Assembly: GCA_016703105.1 (NCBI GenBank)
Contig: JADJCS010000009.1
Location: forward strand, 1 to 64,000
Reading direction: 5' to 3'
From: Flavobacteriales bacterium
GTDB lineage: Bacteria; Bacteroidota; Bacteroidia; Flavobacteriales_F; PHOS-HE28
Length of the DNA stretch: 64,000 nt
The translations under genes and the position numbers were made by a program. The notes under the pieces are model-generated. The model was not told the origin of the DNA, did not search any database, and saw only the letters and a list, made by a program, of their open reading frames with translations. This document shows positions 37,153 through 46,435 of the stretch, piece by piece (position 1 is the stretch's first letter; the number at the start of each line of letters is the position of its first letter).

Positions 37153-37749
37153 TCACTCGGTCCAACGAACCGCCACCACCACTTCGTTCCGGCGCGCAAG
37201 GAGCTGCCAGGGTGGATCGTACCCCAAGAACCGCACTGGGCTGACGCGTTCGAGGCCTGCGGCCTTCACCTGCTGAAGCAGTTCCACGGCATGCGCTTCG
37301 ATCTTCGAGTCGTTGGAGAAACCACCGAAGCGCAGCACGGCCACCACTTCCTCGGGAACGCGTTGCAGCTTCACGTTCGGATCGTTCGGCCTAGGAAGGC
37401 TGTCCATCGTAAGGTCCGCAGGCATGACGAAGCTCATGCGTGAACTGTCCGATCCCATCTCCATGTGTACCGGGGCGGTCATCGCGATCTTCTTCCCTCC
37501 TTCATTACCCCCAAAGATGTAGCCCGCCAGGCTTCGGAAGCCGGAGTTGCTTACCTCCTTGTAAGTCGCCCCAGGCCTGAGCACCGTGGCGGTGAGCGCT
37601 TCGGGGTAACGACGGATCTCCATATCCCCGATGGTCTTCAGTAACGCATACGGCTGCTGGGGTGTGCCTTTGGTGCTCATGGTGATGTATATCTGGAACG
37701 CAACGAAAACAAGGACAAGTCCGGCGACGATGTACATGGCTTTACGCAT
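37153..37749 (-). CDS. SOUL haem-binding family protein
   Basis: 198 residues from 37749 (MRKAMYIVAGLVLVFVAFQI), with an N-terminal membrane anchor. Family features: YALLKTIGDMEIRRYPEA, GFRSLAGYIFGGNEGGKKIA, MTAPVHMEMGSDSSRMSFVM, and VAVLRFGGFSNDSKIEAHA. SOUL proteins bind haem or other tetrapyrroles, though many members are unproven. Its stop is about 40 bp from the inferred IS110 end. Confidence 0.9.
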   Translation of the reverse strand: MRKAMYIVAGLVLVFVAFQIYITMSTKGTPQQPYALLKTIGDMEIRRYPEALTATVLRPGATYKEVSNSGFRSLAGYIFGGNEGGKKIAMTAPVHMEMGSDSSRMSFVMPADLTMDSLPRPNDPNVKLQRVPEEVVAVLRFGGFSNDSKIEAHAVELLQQVKAAGLERVSPVRFLGYDPPWQLLARRNEVVVAVRWTE

Positions 37750-37892
37750 AGGAGGATCTGTACAGAGGTAACACCCGGAACAGCGTATTGGTGCGAAGGT
37801 CATGTCACCGGGCCAGTACCCCCCCTCGCTGGCGCGGATGGTAGGCGTGCGTGTCAGCGCGGGGCAAGGCCGTCCATCCGTGCCTGCCTGTC

Positions 37893-38141
37893 TTACTTCT
37901 CTCTCTTCCTCCTCGCCCGCTCCGCCACGATCGTCTTCAACTCCCTCCCCATCTGCCCAGCGGCGCTCGTGTTCTCCTGCGCGCGGCGGATGAGGTACGG
38001 CAGCACTTCGCGCACCGGGCCGTAGGGCACGTACTTGGCCACGCGGAAACCGGCGGCGGCCATGTTGTAGCTGATGTTGTCGCTCATGCCCAGCAATTGC
38101 GCGAAGCGGATGCGGGGATCGTTCGCGGGCAGGCCGCGCAC
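37893..38141 (-). pseudogene. Remnant B of proline dehydrogenase (last 82 codons)
   Basis: RGLPANDPRIRFAQLLGMSD through YNMAAAGFRVAKYVPYGPVR to RRKREK matches the end of the intact gene at 38892-40154 with only a few substitutions (DPRVC to DPRIR, ADAG to AAAG, KMI to KTI). It stops at 37893-37895. The HepT/MntA pair lies between this fragment and the intact gene, so the pair is flanked by direct repeats of about 250 bp. Confidence 0.9.
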
Positions 38142-38178
38142 TCACTACGCTCCCGCGCCATTCTGTAGGGAATGGCCA

Positions 38179-38514
38179 CTATGATCCGCCCAATTGCCTT
38201 TGAGCGACCACCTTCAATGCCGGTAAATGGTTGCGCACCACTTCCCAAACAATGCGGTCATCCACATTGTCGTAGGAATGGATCAGGCGGTTCCGCATGC
38301 CTACTATGGCCTGTGCACTTTCCAAGGGGACATCCGGCCGTTCCTTGGTGAGCTTGCCGACCGCCTCGCCAATGATCGCGAGGCCCCGCTCCACGGCGCG
38401 TTTTGTCTTCACATCACGTATGTAGACGTTCAGCGTATCGATGTCGGCGACAAAGCCCTCGATCTCGCCAATGGCCGTGAGGATGTCAGACCAATACTTG
38501 GCGCTTCGATCCAT
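38179..38514 (-). CDS. hepT: HepT-like ribonuclease toxin
   Basis: 111 residues. The HEPN signature RNxxxHxY is present in GMRNRLIHSYDNVDDRIVW. HepT toxins are ribonucleases that MntA silences by adding AMP groups to the Tyr of this motif. The gene overlaps mntA by 29 bp, a usual arrangement, so the two are co-translated. It ends 38 bp before proline dehydrogenase remnant B. Confidence 0.9.
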   Translation of the reverse strand: MDRSAKYWSDILTAIGEIEGFVADIDTLNVYIRDVKTKRAVERGLAIIGEAVGKLTKERPDVPLESAQAIVGMRNRLIHSYDNVDDRIVWEVVRNHLPALKVVAQRQLGGS

Positions 38515-38812
38515 CGTAGATCAGCTGCTTGGTGCGCTCCACTTCGGCCCGCAGGTAGGGGTTGCGCAAGGAATTTTCGGTAAGGAGGTCCACCGGCCGT
38601 TGGAAGATCTTCTCCAGACCGTTCCAAACGTTGATGAGCATGCGCCCCGCCTCCTCGTCCGGCGCATCCACCTCCACCAGCACGTCCACATCGCTATGGG
38701 GACCGAACGGACCGCGCACACTACTGCCAAAAGCGTACAGGCGGCTCACCCGGTTCGCGGCCAGCAAGGCACTGAAGCCGACGCGGTCCCGATCGATGAG
38801 CGCTTTGAGCAT
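38486..38812 (-). CDS. mntA: MntA-type nucleotidyltransferase antitoxin
   Basis: 108 residues. The minimal nucleotidyltransferase motif GSx10DxD is seen in FGSSVRGPFGPHSDVDVLV. These proteins adenylylate the HepT toxin. The gene precedes hepT on the minus strand and overlaps it. Intact frame. Confidence 0.9.
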   Translation of the reverse strand: MLKALIDRDRVGFSALLAANRVSRLYAFGSSVRGPFGPHSDVDVLVEVDAPDEEAGRMLINVWNGLEKIFQRPVDLLTENSLRNPYLRAEVERTKQLIYDGSKRQVLV

Positions 38813-38891
38813 AGTTCAAAGGTAGGCTGCGCGATGTTGCACGCTGCGGTAGATACCAACCCTGGCACAGGCCGCCGATCGATGCAATTCG

Positions 38892-40154
38892 TTACTTCTC
38901 CCTCTTCCTTCTTGCCCTCTCCGCCACGATCATCTTCAGCTCTCTGCCCATCTGCCCGGCGGCGCTCGTGTTCTCCTGCGCGCGGCGGATGAGGTAGGGC
39001 AGCACCTCGCGCACCGGGCCGTAGGGCACGTACTTGGCCACGCGGAAACCGGCGTCGGCCATGTTGTAGCTGATGTTGTCGCTCATGCCCAGCAGTTGCG
39101 CGAAGCAGACGCGCGGATCGTTCGCAGGTAGGCCGCGTTCTTGCATAAGCTTCGCCATGAGCAAGGTGCTCTGCTCGTTGTGCGTGCCCACCATTACCGC
39201 GAGGTGGCCGAGGCGATCGGCGCAATAGTGCAGGGCGGCGTCGTAGTCGCGGTCCACGGCGGCTTTGTCCGCATGGATGGGCGAGGGGTAGCCCTTCTCC
39301 TCGGCGCGCGCGCGTTCCTTCTCCATGTAGGCGCCGCGTACCAGCTTCAGTCCGAGGTGGTAGCCTTTGGCAGCGGCGCGTTGCTCGGCGGCCTTTAGAT
39401 AGGCGAGGCGGTCGTGCCGGTAGAGCTGCACGGTGTTGTACACGATGGCGCGCGCACGGTTGAAGCGTTCCATCATGCGCTCGGCCAGATCATCGATGGC
39501 GAGTTGGATCCAGCTTTCTTCGGCATCCACGAGTACGGGAATGCCGGCTTCCGCTGCGGCGGCGCAGATGCGTTCGAAGCGTTGCTGCACCAAGGCCCAT
39601 TCCCGTGTTTCCTCGGGGTTGAGCGCACGGCCTTCGCTCACCGCCTCCAGAAGGGCGACGGGCGAAATGCCGCTCGGCTTGAAGACGCTGAAGGGAATGT
39701 CCTTCCGCTGCGCGGCCATGGCGATGGTGTGCAGGATCTCCTCGGTGGTATGGTCCAGGGAATCGTCGTCCTCCTGGCCTTCCACGCTGTAATCCAGGAT
39801 GGTGCCCAGGCCGCCGTCGCCGAGTTTTTGGGCGGTCACCAGGCTCTCTTCGATGGTCTCACCACCGCAGAAGTGCTTGAAGATGGTGGCCTTGATGATG
39901 CCCTTGATCGGCAGGTGGAGCTTGATCGCCGCTTCCGAAAGCACCTTGCCCACGCTGTTGAGCGCCGGGACGCCGATGATGCGGAACAGCCAATAGGCCC
40001 GCAGCAGGCCCACATCCGTGTACTGGCGGAAGGCGATGCGGGTGTTGGAGAGATCGGGGAGGGTGGTCCGCAGGGTCCCCTGCGGGTGACCCTGCGGGGA
40101 CGGAGATGGGTGACCCTGCGGGGACTCGGAGGAAGGAGGGGGCTCTGGCCGCAT
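38892..40154 (-). CDS. Proline dehydrogenase
   Basis: 420 residues from 40154. After a Pro/Gly/Gln-rich N-terminal leader produced by a dispersed repeat (see R5), the protein starts properly at RIAFRQYTDVGLLRAYWLF. The TIM-barrel is recognised by DYSVEGQ, FSVFKPSGI, VDAEESWIQLAIDDL, YNTVQLYRHDRLAYL, KLVRGAYMEKERARA, VMVGTHNEQSTLLM, and the C-terminal YVPYGPVREVLPYLIRRAQEN. It oxidises proline to pyrroline-5-carboxylate with FAD and feeds electrons to quinones. It is divergent from aroB with 63 bp between starts. The 3' end of this gene has two partial copies elsewhere in the window. Confidence 0.92.
   Translation of the reverse strand: MRPEPPPSSESPQGHPSPSPQGHPQGTLRTTLPDLSNTRIAFRQYTDVGLLRAYWLFRIIGVPALNSVGKVLSEAAIKLHLPIKGIIKATIFKHFCGGETIEESLVTAQKLGDGGLGTILDYSVEGQEDDDSLDHTTEEILHTIAMAAQRKDIPFSVFKPSGISPVALLEAVSEGRALNPEETREWALVQQRFERICAAAAEAGIPVLVDAEESWIQLAIDDLAERMMERFNRARAIVYNTVQLYRHDRLAYLKAAEQRAAAKGYHLGLKLVRGAYMEKERARAEEKGYPSPIHADKAAVDRDYDAALHYCADRLGHLAVMVGTHNEQSTLLMAKLMQERGLPANDPRVCFAQLLGMSDNISYNMADAGFRVAKYVPYGPVREVLPYLIRRAQENTSAAGQMGRELKMIVAERARRKREK
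40066..40125. repeat. Dispersed repeat family R5 in proline dehydrogenase N-terminus
   Basis: A 36-bp element at 40066-40101 (begins gtccgcagggtcccc, ends accctgcggggac) followed by a partial second copy at 40102-40125. It folds on itself through gcagggtc and gaccctgc arms. Thirty-five of 36 positions match the reverse complement of 42110-42145 in aroA. Confidence 0.85.
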
Positions 40155-40217
40155 TGTGCGGTGGCTCTGTTGTTCGTTCCTTTGGCCAAGGCGCCCGGAG
40201 CGGGTGCGAAAATAGCG

Positions 40218-41342
40218 ATGACGGCTTCGCGCAGAGGGACCCGCACCATCCAGGCCGCAGGCAGCCCCGTCCACTTGGGCGAGGGGGTGCTGCACGAATT
40301 GCAGCGCTGGCTGCTGGCCGAAGCGCGCGAGGCCCGCAAGTTCATCCTCGGGGATGAGAACTCCTTGCGGCAATGCCTGCCCGAACTGCTGGCGCATGTG
40401 GCTGCGCTACGCGAGGCGCCTACGATCGCCATTCCCCCGGGGGAGAGCAGCAAATCGATCGAGGTATGCACGGCCCTGTGGTCGCATTTGGCGGGATCGG
40501 GCGCAGAGCGGAGTTCGGTGCTGATCGTATTGGGCGGCGGCGTGGTCACCGATGTCGGTGGCTTCGTGGGGGCCACGTACATGCGCGGCATCCGCACGGT
40601 ACACCTGCCCACCTCGTTGATGGGCATGGTGGACGCCGCCATCGGCGGAAAGAACGGCGTGGACCTCGACGGCATAAAGAACATGGTGGGCACGGTGCGC
40701 CAGCCCGCGGCGGTGTATGTACACATCCCCTTTCTACGCACGCTGGGCAAGCGCGAGCTGATGAACGGCGCGGCCGAAATGTTGAAACACGGTCTGGTGC
40801 TCGATGCCGACCATTGGCACGCGGTGCGCGCCGCGCCCTGGCATGATCTGGACGCGCTCACGCCGCTGATCATGCGCTCCGCGGAACTGAAGTGCGAGGT
40901 GGTTTCGCGCGATGTGCAGGAGCACGGCGAACGACGTTTGCTCAATTTCGGCCATAGCATCGGCCATGCGTTGGAAGCCGCTTCCTGGGAAGGACCGCAC
41001 CGTGGCCTCTTGCATGGCGAAGCCGTGGTAGTGGGCATGCTCTGCGAAAGCTGGCTGAGCTGGCGCCTGGGCCTGATGCCCCGTGAGGACCACGACCACA
41101 TCGCCGAACAACTCTTGATGCGCTACAAGCACTACCCGTTCGGATCTTCGGATCACCACCGCATGCTGGAGTTGATGTCGCACGACAAGAAGAACCAGGA
41201 CGGCCGCTTCCGCTTCACCTTGCTGGAGGGCATTGGCAAGGGCCGCATCGATGTGGAGGTGACCGCCGCACAGGCTGCCGAAGCTCTGGACCATTACCGG
41301 CTCCGCGCGCACGATGTCCAGCATCACGATCCGCAAGCCTGA
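40218..41342 (+). CDS. aroB: 3-dehydroquinate synthase
   Basis: 374 residues from the ATG at 40218 (MTASRRGTRTIQAAGSPVHL). NAD-binding and catalytic segments are clear: IAIPPGESSKSIEVC, VLIVLGGGVVTDVGGFVGAT, LPTSLMGMVDAAIGGKNGVD, KNMVGTVRQPAAV, and the metal-binding FGHSIGHALE. It catalyses the second step of the shikimate pathway. Its last 29 bp overlap the aroA start, so the two form an operon. Confidence 0.95.
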   Translation: MTASRRGTRTIQAAGSPVHLGEGVLHELQRWLLAEAREARKFILGDENSLRQCLPELLAHVAALREAPTIAIPPGESSKSIEVCTALWSHLAGSGAERSSVLIVLGGGVVTDVGGFVGATYMRGIRTVHLPTSLMGMVDAAIGGKNGVDLDGIKNMVGTVRQPAAVYVHIPFLRTLGKRELMNGAAEMLKHGLVLDADHWHAVRAAPWHDLDALTPLIMRSAELKCEVVSRDVQEHGERRLLNFGHSIGHALEAASWEGPHRGLLHGEAVVVGMLCESWLSWRLGLMPREDHDHIAEQLLMRYKHYPFGSSDHHRMLELMSHDKKNQDGRFRFTLLEGIGKGRIDVEVTAAQAAEALDHYRLRAHDVQHHDPQA

Positions 41343-42526
41343 AGGCCCGATCCGCGCACGGATCGCATTGCCGCGCAGCAAGAGCATGGCCAACCGCGCG
41401 TTGGTGCTCGCATCGCTGGCGGGCCAGAGCGATGTGGTGATCGATCTTCCCACATCGGACGATACGCGCATCCTCGATGTGTTGCTGAGGGAGCGCGCGC
41501 TGGCGATGCATTGCGGGCTCGGGGGCACCACCTTCCGCTTTCTCACCGCATGGGCGGCCGTGCAGCCCGGCGAGGATCGCTTGATCACCGGTGACAAGAA
41601 GCTCCTGGAGCGTCCGCATCACACGTTGGTGCAGGCGTTGATCGCCCTTGGCGCACGCATCGATGGGCTGGCATCCGGCCTGCTCGTGCATGGCACGGAG
41701 ATGAAAGGAGGGGAGCTCACGATCGATTCCCCGTGAGCAGTCAGTTCATCAGCGCGGTGTTGCTGATCGCGCCGAAGATGCGTGAAGGCCTGCGCCTGCG
41801 GTGGACCGGTCGCCGCTTGAGCGAACCCTATGTCCGCATGACGATCGAAGTGCTGCGCCACTTCGGCGCGCGCGTGGAGGTGAGCGATGAAGTGATCCAA
41901 GTGTTCCCAGGACCTCTGCACGCGAAGCCGATCACCGTGCCGATGGATTGGAGCGCGGCCGCGTTCTGGTTCGAGATCGTCGCCCTGGCGAAGGATGCGC
42001 GCATCACCTTGGAAGGTCTTCGCACCGGCACATGGCAAGGCGATGAACGTGCGATCGAACTGTGGGCACCGTGGGTGAAAGCCGAGCAGACCGCGGATGG
42101 GCTCATGTTGTCCCCGCAGGGTCACCCGAAGGGGACCCTGCGGACGAACCCATCGATCTCACCGACACCCCCGACCTCTTCCAGCCTTTGGCGCTAACGC
42201 TCTTCGGGCGGGGTGAGGAGGCTACCATCACCGGACTGCACAATCTCGCGCTGAAAGAGAGCGACCGGTTGCGCGCCGTCCATGAGGCCATCACCGCTTG
42301 CGGCGGAACGAGTTCGATCACCGACGCACAACTCGAACTGAAAGGGCGTGTGGATCGCAAGCCCACCGAGCCCTTCGATCCGAAGGGCGATCATCGCATG
42401 GCGATGGCATTGGCGCCTTTGGCGCTCGTGAACGGCGCTATCACCATCCAGGATCCGGACGTGGTACACAAGAGCTATCCCGGCTTCTGGGAAGACCTGA
42501 AGCGTGCCGGCTTCAGTGTGGGGTAG
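41314..42526 (+). CDS. aroA: 3-phosphoshikimate 1-carboxyvinyltransferase (EPSP synthase), two indels
   Basis: Three frame segments. The first ends at 41736 and needs one extra C in a run of four C (about 41729-41732), giving LTIDSPVSSQFISAVLLIAP. The second needs another C at about 42111-42115. Corrected length is about 404 residues. Recognisable parts are LPRSKSMANRALVLASL, CGLGGTTFRFLTA, VPMDWSAAAFWFEIVAL, LKESDRLRAV and FDPKGDHRMAMALAPLAL. It joins PEP and shikimate-3-phosphate. An R5 element of 36 bp is inserted between DGLMLS and DEPIDLTDTPDLFQ. Both indels are in homopolymers and probably sequence errors. Confidence 0.88.
42110..42145. repeat. Dispersed repeat family R5 in aroA
   Basis: 36 bp, inverted relative to the proline dehydrogenase copy and differing from it at one position. 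Its length is a multiple of 3, so it adds 12 codons to aroA. Confidence 0.85.
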
Positions 42527-42532
42527 TGGCGA

Positions 42533-43436
42533 TCATTCGATGATCAGTTCGCCAAGGGCCAAAGGGATCCCGTTCGCGCGCAGGTCGACGGCGTACATGC
42601 CGGGAGAGAGGTTCGAGACATCGATCTTCTGCTCCGTGCCGCGCAACGTGAGGGAGAGCACCAGCCGGCCGGAGAGGTCGAGCACGTGCAGATCGCTTTT
42701 GTCCATGCCGGGTTCCGTGCGGATGGTGATCGAACCGGTCGCGGGGGTTGGGATAGAGGTTCAGGCGTGCGTTGGTGGGAAGTTCCTCCAGGCCGTAGTG
42801 GATGCTGCAAGACCCGGGTTGGTCTTCATAGAGCGCCGCACTATCCACGCTCAGGCAGTTCAAGTACGTCTCGCTGTCCACGTAGTTGATACGCTCCACG
42901 AACCCGGTGGTGCTTCCAACACCTTCGATGATGTGTTCCTCCTCACCGAGGTCGTTGATCAAATTCCATTGTCGGCGGTAGGATCCCAGGATCAAGACCG
43001 AATCGATGGTCGCGACCACCTGTGTCTCGATCAAGCTACCGCCCCTGTAGGCGTGGATCGTATCACCTACTTCCGCACTGAAGTCGAAGAGCAACTGCTC
43101 GTTCGTGGAATCCGGCGGAACCAACATCACTTGTTTTGCGATCGTGTCGTTGCGGATCGCTCCAGCATAGCCGCTGCCGATGAAGTTGCATCCGTTCACT
43201 ACGCGTTCCCTCCAAACCTCCGAGTACACCTGCCCGGCGATCAGAGTATCCCCTATGAAGCTGTAGTACATGATCGAATTGGGCACGTTCGCGAGCGCGC
43301 AATCGCTATCACCGTAGGCCACGATCCAGACCGCATTGCTGTCGGGTAGAGGGTGGTAGGTCTGCGCGCTGCTCTGGCCGGGGAGCACGCAGATCATCGC
43401 TGGGATAAGAAGCTTAAGGGTGTATCGTATTCTCAT
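42533..43436 (-). CDS. T9SS type A cargo protein, single frameshift
   Basis: The start at 43436 (MRIRYTLKLLIPAMICVLPG) gives a signal peptide. The main domain is beta-rich (VWIVAYGDSDC, YYSFIGDTLIAGQVYSEVWR, EEHIIEGVGSTTGFVERI), a form seen in many secreted Bacteroidota proteins; function unknown. The sorting domain begins LNLYPNP; a run of five C at about 42744-42748 needs to lose one base, after which it reads ATGSITIRTEPGMDKSD and ends ALGELIIE. Corrected length is about 300 residues. It converges with aroA. Confidence 0.8.
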
Positions 43437-43587
43437 GGGCCTCGTTGGCAAGGGCGCTTGGCAGCACGGAACTCTCTTCGGTGAAGGTCGGTGATAGGAC
43501 GGGGCTGGACAAAGGATCGCTGCTCGGAGACAACCCCCCGAACGTGATCGTTGCTAACGCTACCTTCGGCGGTAGACCTTTCGCCGC

Positions 43588-46350
43588 ATGAAGACCCTCG
43601 TACTGGCCGCCGCCGCACTATGGACGGTGGTGCTCTTGATCCCTCAACAAGGCGAAGTGGATCCCTCGGGCCCCATGGGCGGCGGCATGCCCGATGATCC
43701 GAACAATTTGCGCGAATGGCAGCTTTCCCGCCTGCGCGATCCCGCAACAGGTGCGTTGCCCGCTGATATCCGTCGCCGGGAACTGGCCTTCGCCGCCACG
43801 TTGCCGCAGGATCTTGAGAAGAGCCTGACGTGGATCTGGCAGGGTCCGCGCGATCGCGGTGGGCGTACCCGCGCCTTGGAAGTGGACATCACCAACAACC
43901 AGATCTGGTTGGCCGGCGGTGTTACCGGTGGCGTGTGGCGCACCACCGATGCGGGCAGCACATGGGCGCGCACCAGTCCGTTGGACGCCATGTGCGGCGT
44001 AAGCGCCATCGGCCAGGATGTGCGCGCGGGCCATGAGCAAACCTGGTATTTCGGCACCGGCGAGAACTACGGCGTGGTGAGCGGTACCAGCTTCAGCGCC
44101 TTGCTGCCCGGCGACGGCATGTTCAAGAGCACCGATGGGGGCCAGAGCTGGGCGCATCTGCCGAGCACCATCGCCGGTGACCACGAGACCTACAACCGTT
44201 CCGGCAGCTTCAAGCAGGTGAACGCGATAGTGGTCGATCCGGTGCGCAATGACAGCGATATCGTCCTCGCCGCGGTGTACGGCGGGATCTTCCGCAGCAA
44301 CGATGGCGGCGGCTCGTGGCACGCGGTGCTCGGCCTCGACACCGCCGCTGCGACACAGTCCCTGTACACCTATCTCCGCGTGAGCCCCACGGGTGTGTTC
44401 TACGCTTACCTGGGGAACCAGAGCGCGCAGGAGGGCATGTGGCGCAGCACCGATGGGCTCAATTGGACGAACATCACACCGAACGGCCTCAGCGCGAACA
44501 AAGAGCGTTTCGTTCTGGCCCTCGATCCCAGCGATGAGAACACCATGTACTGGTTCGGGGAGACGCCGAGCAGCGGACTGCAAGGCCATTCCTTCTGGAA
44601 GTATACCTACCTGAGCGGTGATGGTACCGGGGCCGGGGGCCAATGGCTGAACCGCACATTGAGCCTTCCCAACGGCTCGTGCACCGGCTACTTCACCTTC
44701 GACTTCGCGCCGATCAATACGCAGACGAGCTATGACATGTGCATCGCCGTGCATCCTACGCAACCCAACACGGTGTTCATTGGCGGTACCAACATCTACC
44801 GCAGTACCAATGCTTTCTTTTCAACGGACAGCACCAAGTGGATCGGTGGTTACCGCTGCAATACCGTTGATCCGAAGGACTATGTGTACCCGGGCCATCA
44901 CCCGGACCAACACTGGATGACCTTTCTGCCGGGAAGTCCGGACGTGATGCTGAGCGCGAGCGATGGCGGCATCAGCCGCACGGACGACTGCCTTGCGGAC
45001 AGTGTGCTCTGGTACGAACGCAACGACGGCTACATCACCTCGCAGTTCTACACTGTACATATGGAAGAGGGCCAGGCCACCAACGATCTGATCCTCGGGG
45101 GCACGCAGGACAACGGCTGTTACATGGCCATCAGCGCCGACCCGGCGGTGAACTTCGCCCGCGTACACCAGGACGACGGTGCGTATTGCGCGATACCCGC
45201 GGGACATCCCTTCATCCTCACCAGCAGCCAGAGCGGCCGCATCTACAAGAAGCAGGTCGATGCGCAAGGCAACATCCTCGCCTTCGAGCGGATCGATCCG
45301 GTGGGTGGCACCAGCAGCTACAATTTCATCAATGCCTTCGTGCTCGATCCCGTGGACAACGACGTGCTGTACATGCTCAGCGCCTCGCGTATCTGGAGGA
45401 ACAACGGCCTCGCGGCGATCCCCTACACCAACGAGTGGTACGACAAGGACACGATGAATTGGGAGAACCTCACAGCGAGCTACATCGTGAGCCAGCGCAT
45501 CACCTGCCTGGACATCTCGCTCGCGGCCCACAGCACCGTTCTCTACGGCACCACGGGTGGGCGCGTGTACCGCTTGGACAGCTTGGACACGGCCAACCCG
45601 GTGCGCACCGAAAGATCGGACAGCCTGTGGCCCAATGCCTACGTGAGTTGTGTGGCACCGAACGACTTCGATGCGGACGAATGGATCCTCACCTTCAGCA
45701 ACTACGGCGTGAAGAGCGTATGGCATACCACGGATGGAGGCACCACCTGGGAGAGCATCAGCGGGAACCTGGAGGAGAACGCCGATGGCACGGGCAGCGG
45801 ACCCGCTGTTTTCTGGGCCATGATCTATCCCACCTGGAACGGCGAGAACGATCAATATTTCGTGGCCACCAGCACCGGCTTGTACAGCACCGCATTGCTC
45901 GATGGCGACAACACCGTTTGGGAACAAGAGGGTCCCGGGAACATCGGCAATGTGCCGGTGAACATGATCACCGCCCGCGGCAGCGATGGCCGCATCGCGG
46001 TGGGCACGCATGCGAACGGGGTGTACACCTCCTTCCTTCCCGCCGCACCGGTGAGCGTCACCAGCCCGGAAGGCGCAGGGCTCAGTGCTCCCTTTCCCAA
46101 CCCTGCACAGGAGGAGGTCCGCTTCCTGCTCTACGCCACGGGATCACAACGCGCGGTGAAGGTGCGCGTCTTCGACCTGAACGGACGTGTGGTGCTCGAA
46201 CGTTCCATCGCCTCACCATCCGCTGGCAACCTCACCTGGCGCTGGGACCTGCGCTCCGATGCGGGCCACCGCGTGGCGCAAGGCACCTATGCCGTCGCGT
46301 TCGAAGGCTTGGGCACCCGGCCGATGGTGCGGAAGGTGGTCGTCCATTGA
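43588..46350 (+). CDS. Large T9SS cargo protein with sialidase/sortilin-type propeller repeats
   Basis: 920 residues. A short signal peptide (MKTLVLAAAALWTVVLLIP) is followed by Asp-box style repeats (GGVWRTTDAGSTWARTS, GMFKSTDGGQSWAHLPS, GIFRSNDGGGSWHAVL, GMWRSTDGLNWTNITP, VWHTTDGGTTWESIS). These mark BNR/VPS10-like propellers. The C-terminus is a type A sorting domain (APFPNPAQEEVRFLLYA, VFDLNGRVVLERS, RPMVRKVVVH). No glycosidase catalytic residues could be assigned. Probably a surface propeller protein. Confidence 0.85.
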   Translation: MKTLVLAAAALWTVVLLIPQQGEVDPSGPMGGGMPDDPNNLREWQLSRLRDPATGALPADIRRRELAFAATLPQDLEKSLTWIWQGPRDRGGRTRALEVDITNNQIWLAGGVTGGVWRTTDAGSTWARTSPLDAMCGVSAIGQDVRAGHEQTWYFGTGENYGVVSGTSFSALLPGDGMFKSTDGGQSWAHLPSTIAGDHETYNRSGSFKQVNAIVVDPVRNDSDIVLAAVYGGIFRSNDGGGSWHAVLGLDTAAATQSLYTYLRVSPTGVFYAYLGNQSAQEGMWRSTDGLNWTNITPNGLSANKERFVLALDPSDENTMYWFGETPSSGLQGHSFWKYTYLSGDGTGAGGQWLNRTLSLPNGSCTGYFTFDFAPINTQTSYDMCIAVHPTQPNTVFIGGTNIYRSTNAFFSTDSTKWIGGYRCNTVDPKDYVYPGHHPDQHWMTFLPGSPDVMLSASDGGISRTDDCLADSVLWYERNDGYITSQFYTVHMEEGQATNDLILGGTQDNGCYMAISADPAVNFARVHQDDGAYCAIPAGHPFILTSSQSGRIYKKQVDAQGNILAFERIDPVGGTSSYNFINAFVLDPVDNDVLYMLSASRIWRNNGLAAIPYTNEWYDKDTMNWENLTASYIVSQRITCLDISLAAHSTVLYGTTGGRVYRLDSLDTANPVRTERSDSLWPNAYVSCVAPNDFDADEWILTFSNYGVKSVWHTTDGGTTWESISGNLEENADGTGSGPAVFWAMIYPTWNGENDQYFVATSTGLYSTALLDGDNTVWEQEGPGNIGNVPVNMITARGSDGRIAVGTHANGVYTSFLPAAPVSVTSPEGAGLSAPFPNPAQEEVRFLLYATGSQRAVKVRVFDLNGRVVLERSIASPSAGNLTWRWDLRSDAGHRVAQGTYAVAFEGLGTRPMVRKVVVH

Positions 46351-46435
46351 TCCGTAGGTCGACCCGGTGTGTCGACGCTGCGGGGTTCCTACATTTCCGC
46401 TTTCCAGAACGTCCTCAATTCCCGACACCTCCCTC

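Noticed and set aside
37893..38141. A small independent gene of 82 codons
   Set aside because: It is a copy of the proline dehydrogenase C-terminus without its catalytic barrel.
39414..40217. Plus-strand extension of aroB by 268 codons
   Set aside because: It is antisense to proline dehydrogenase. The aroB homology starts at 40218.
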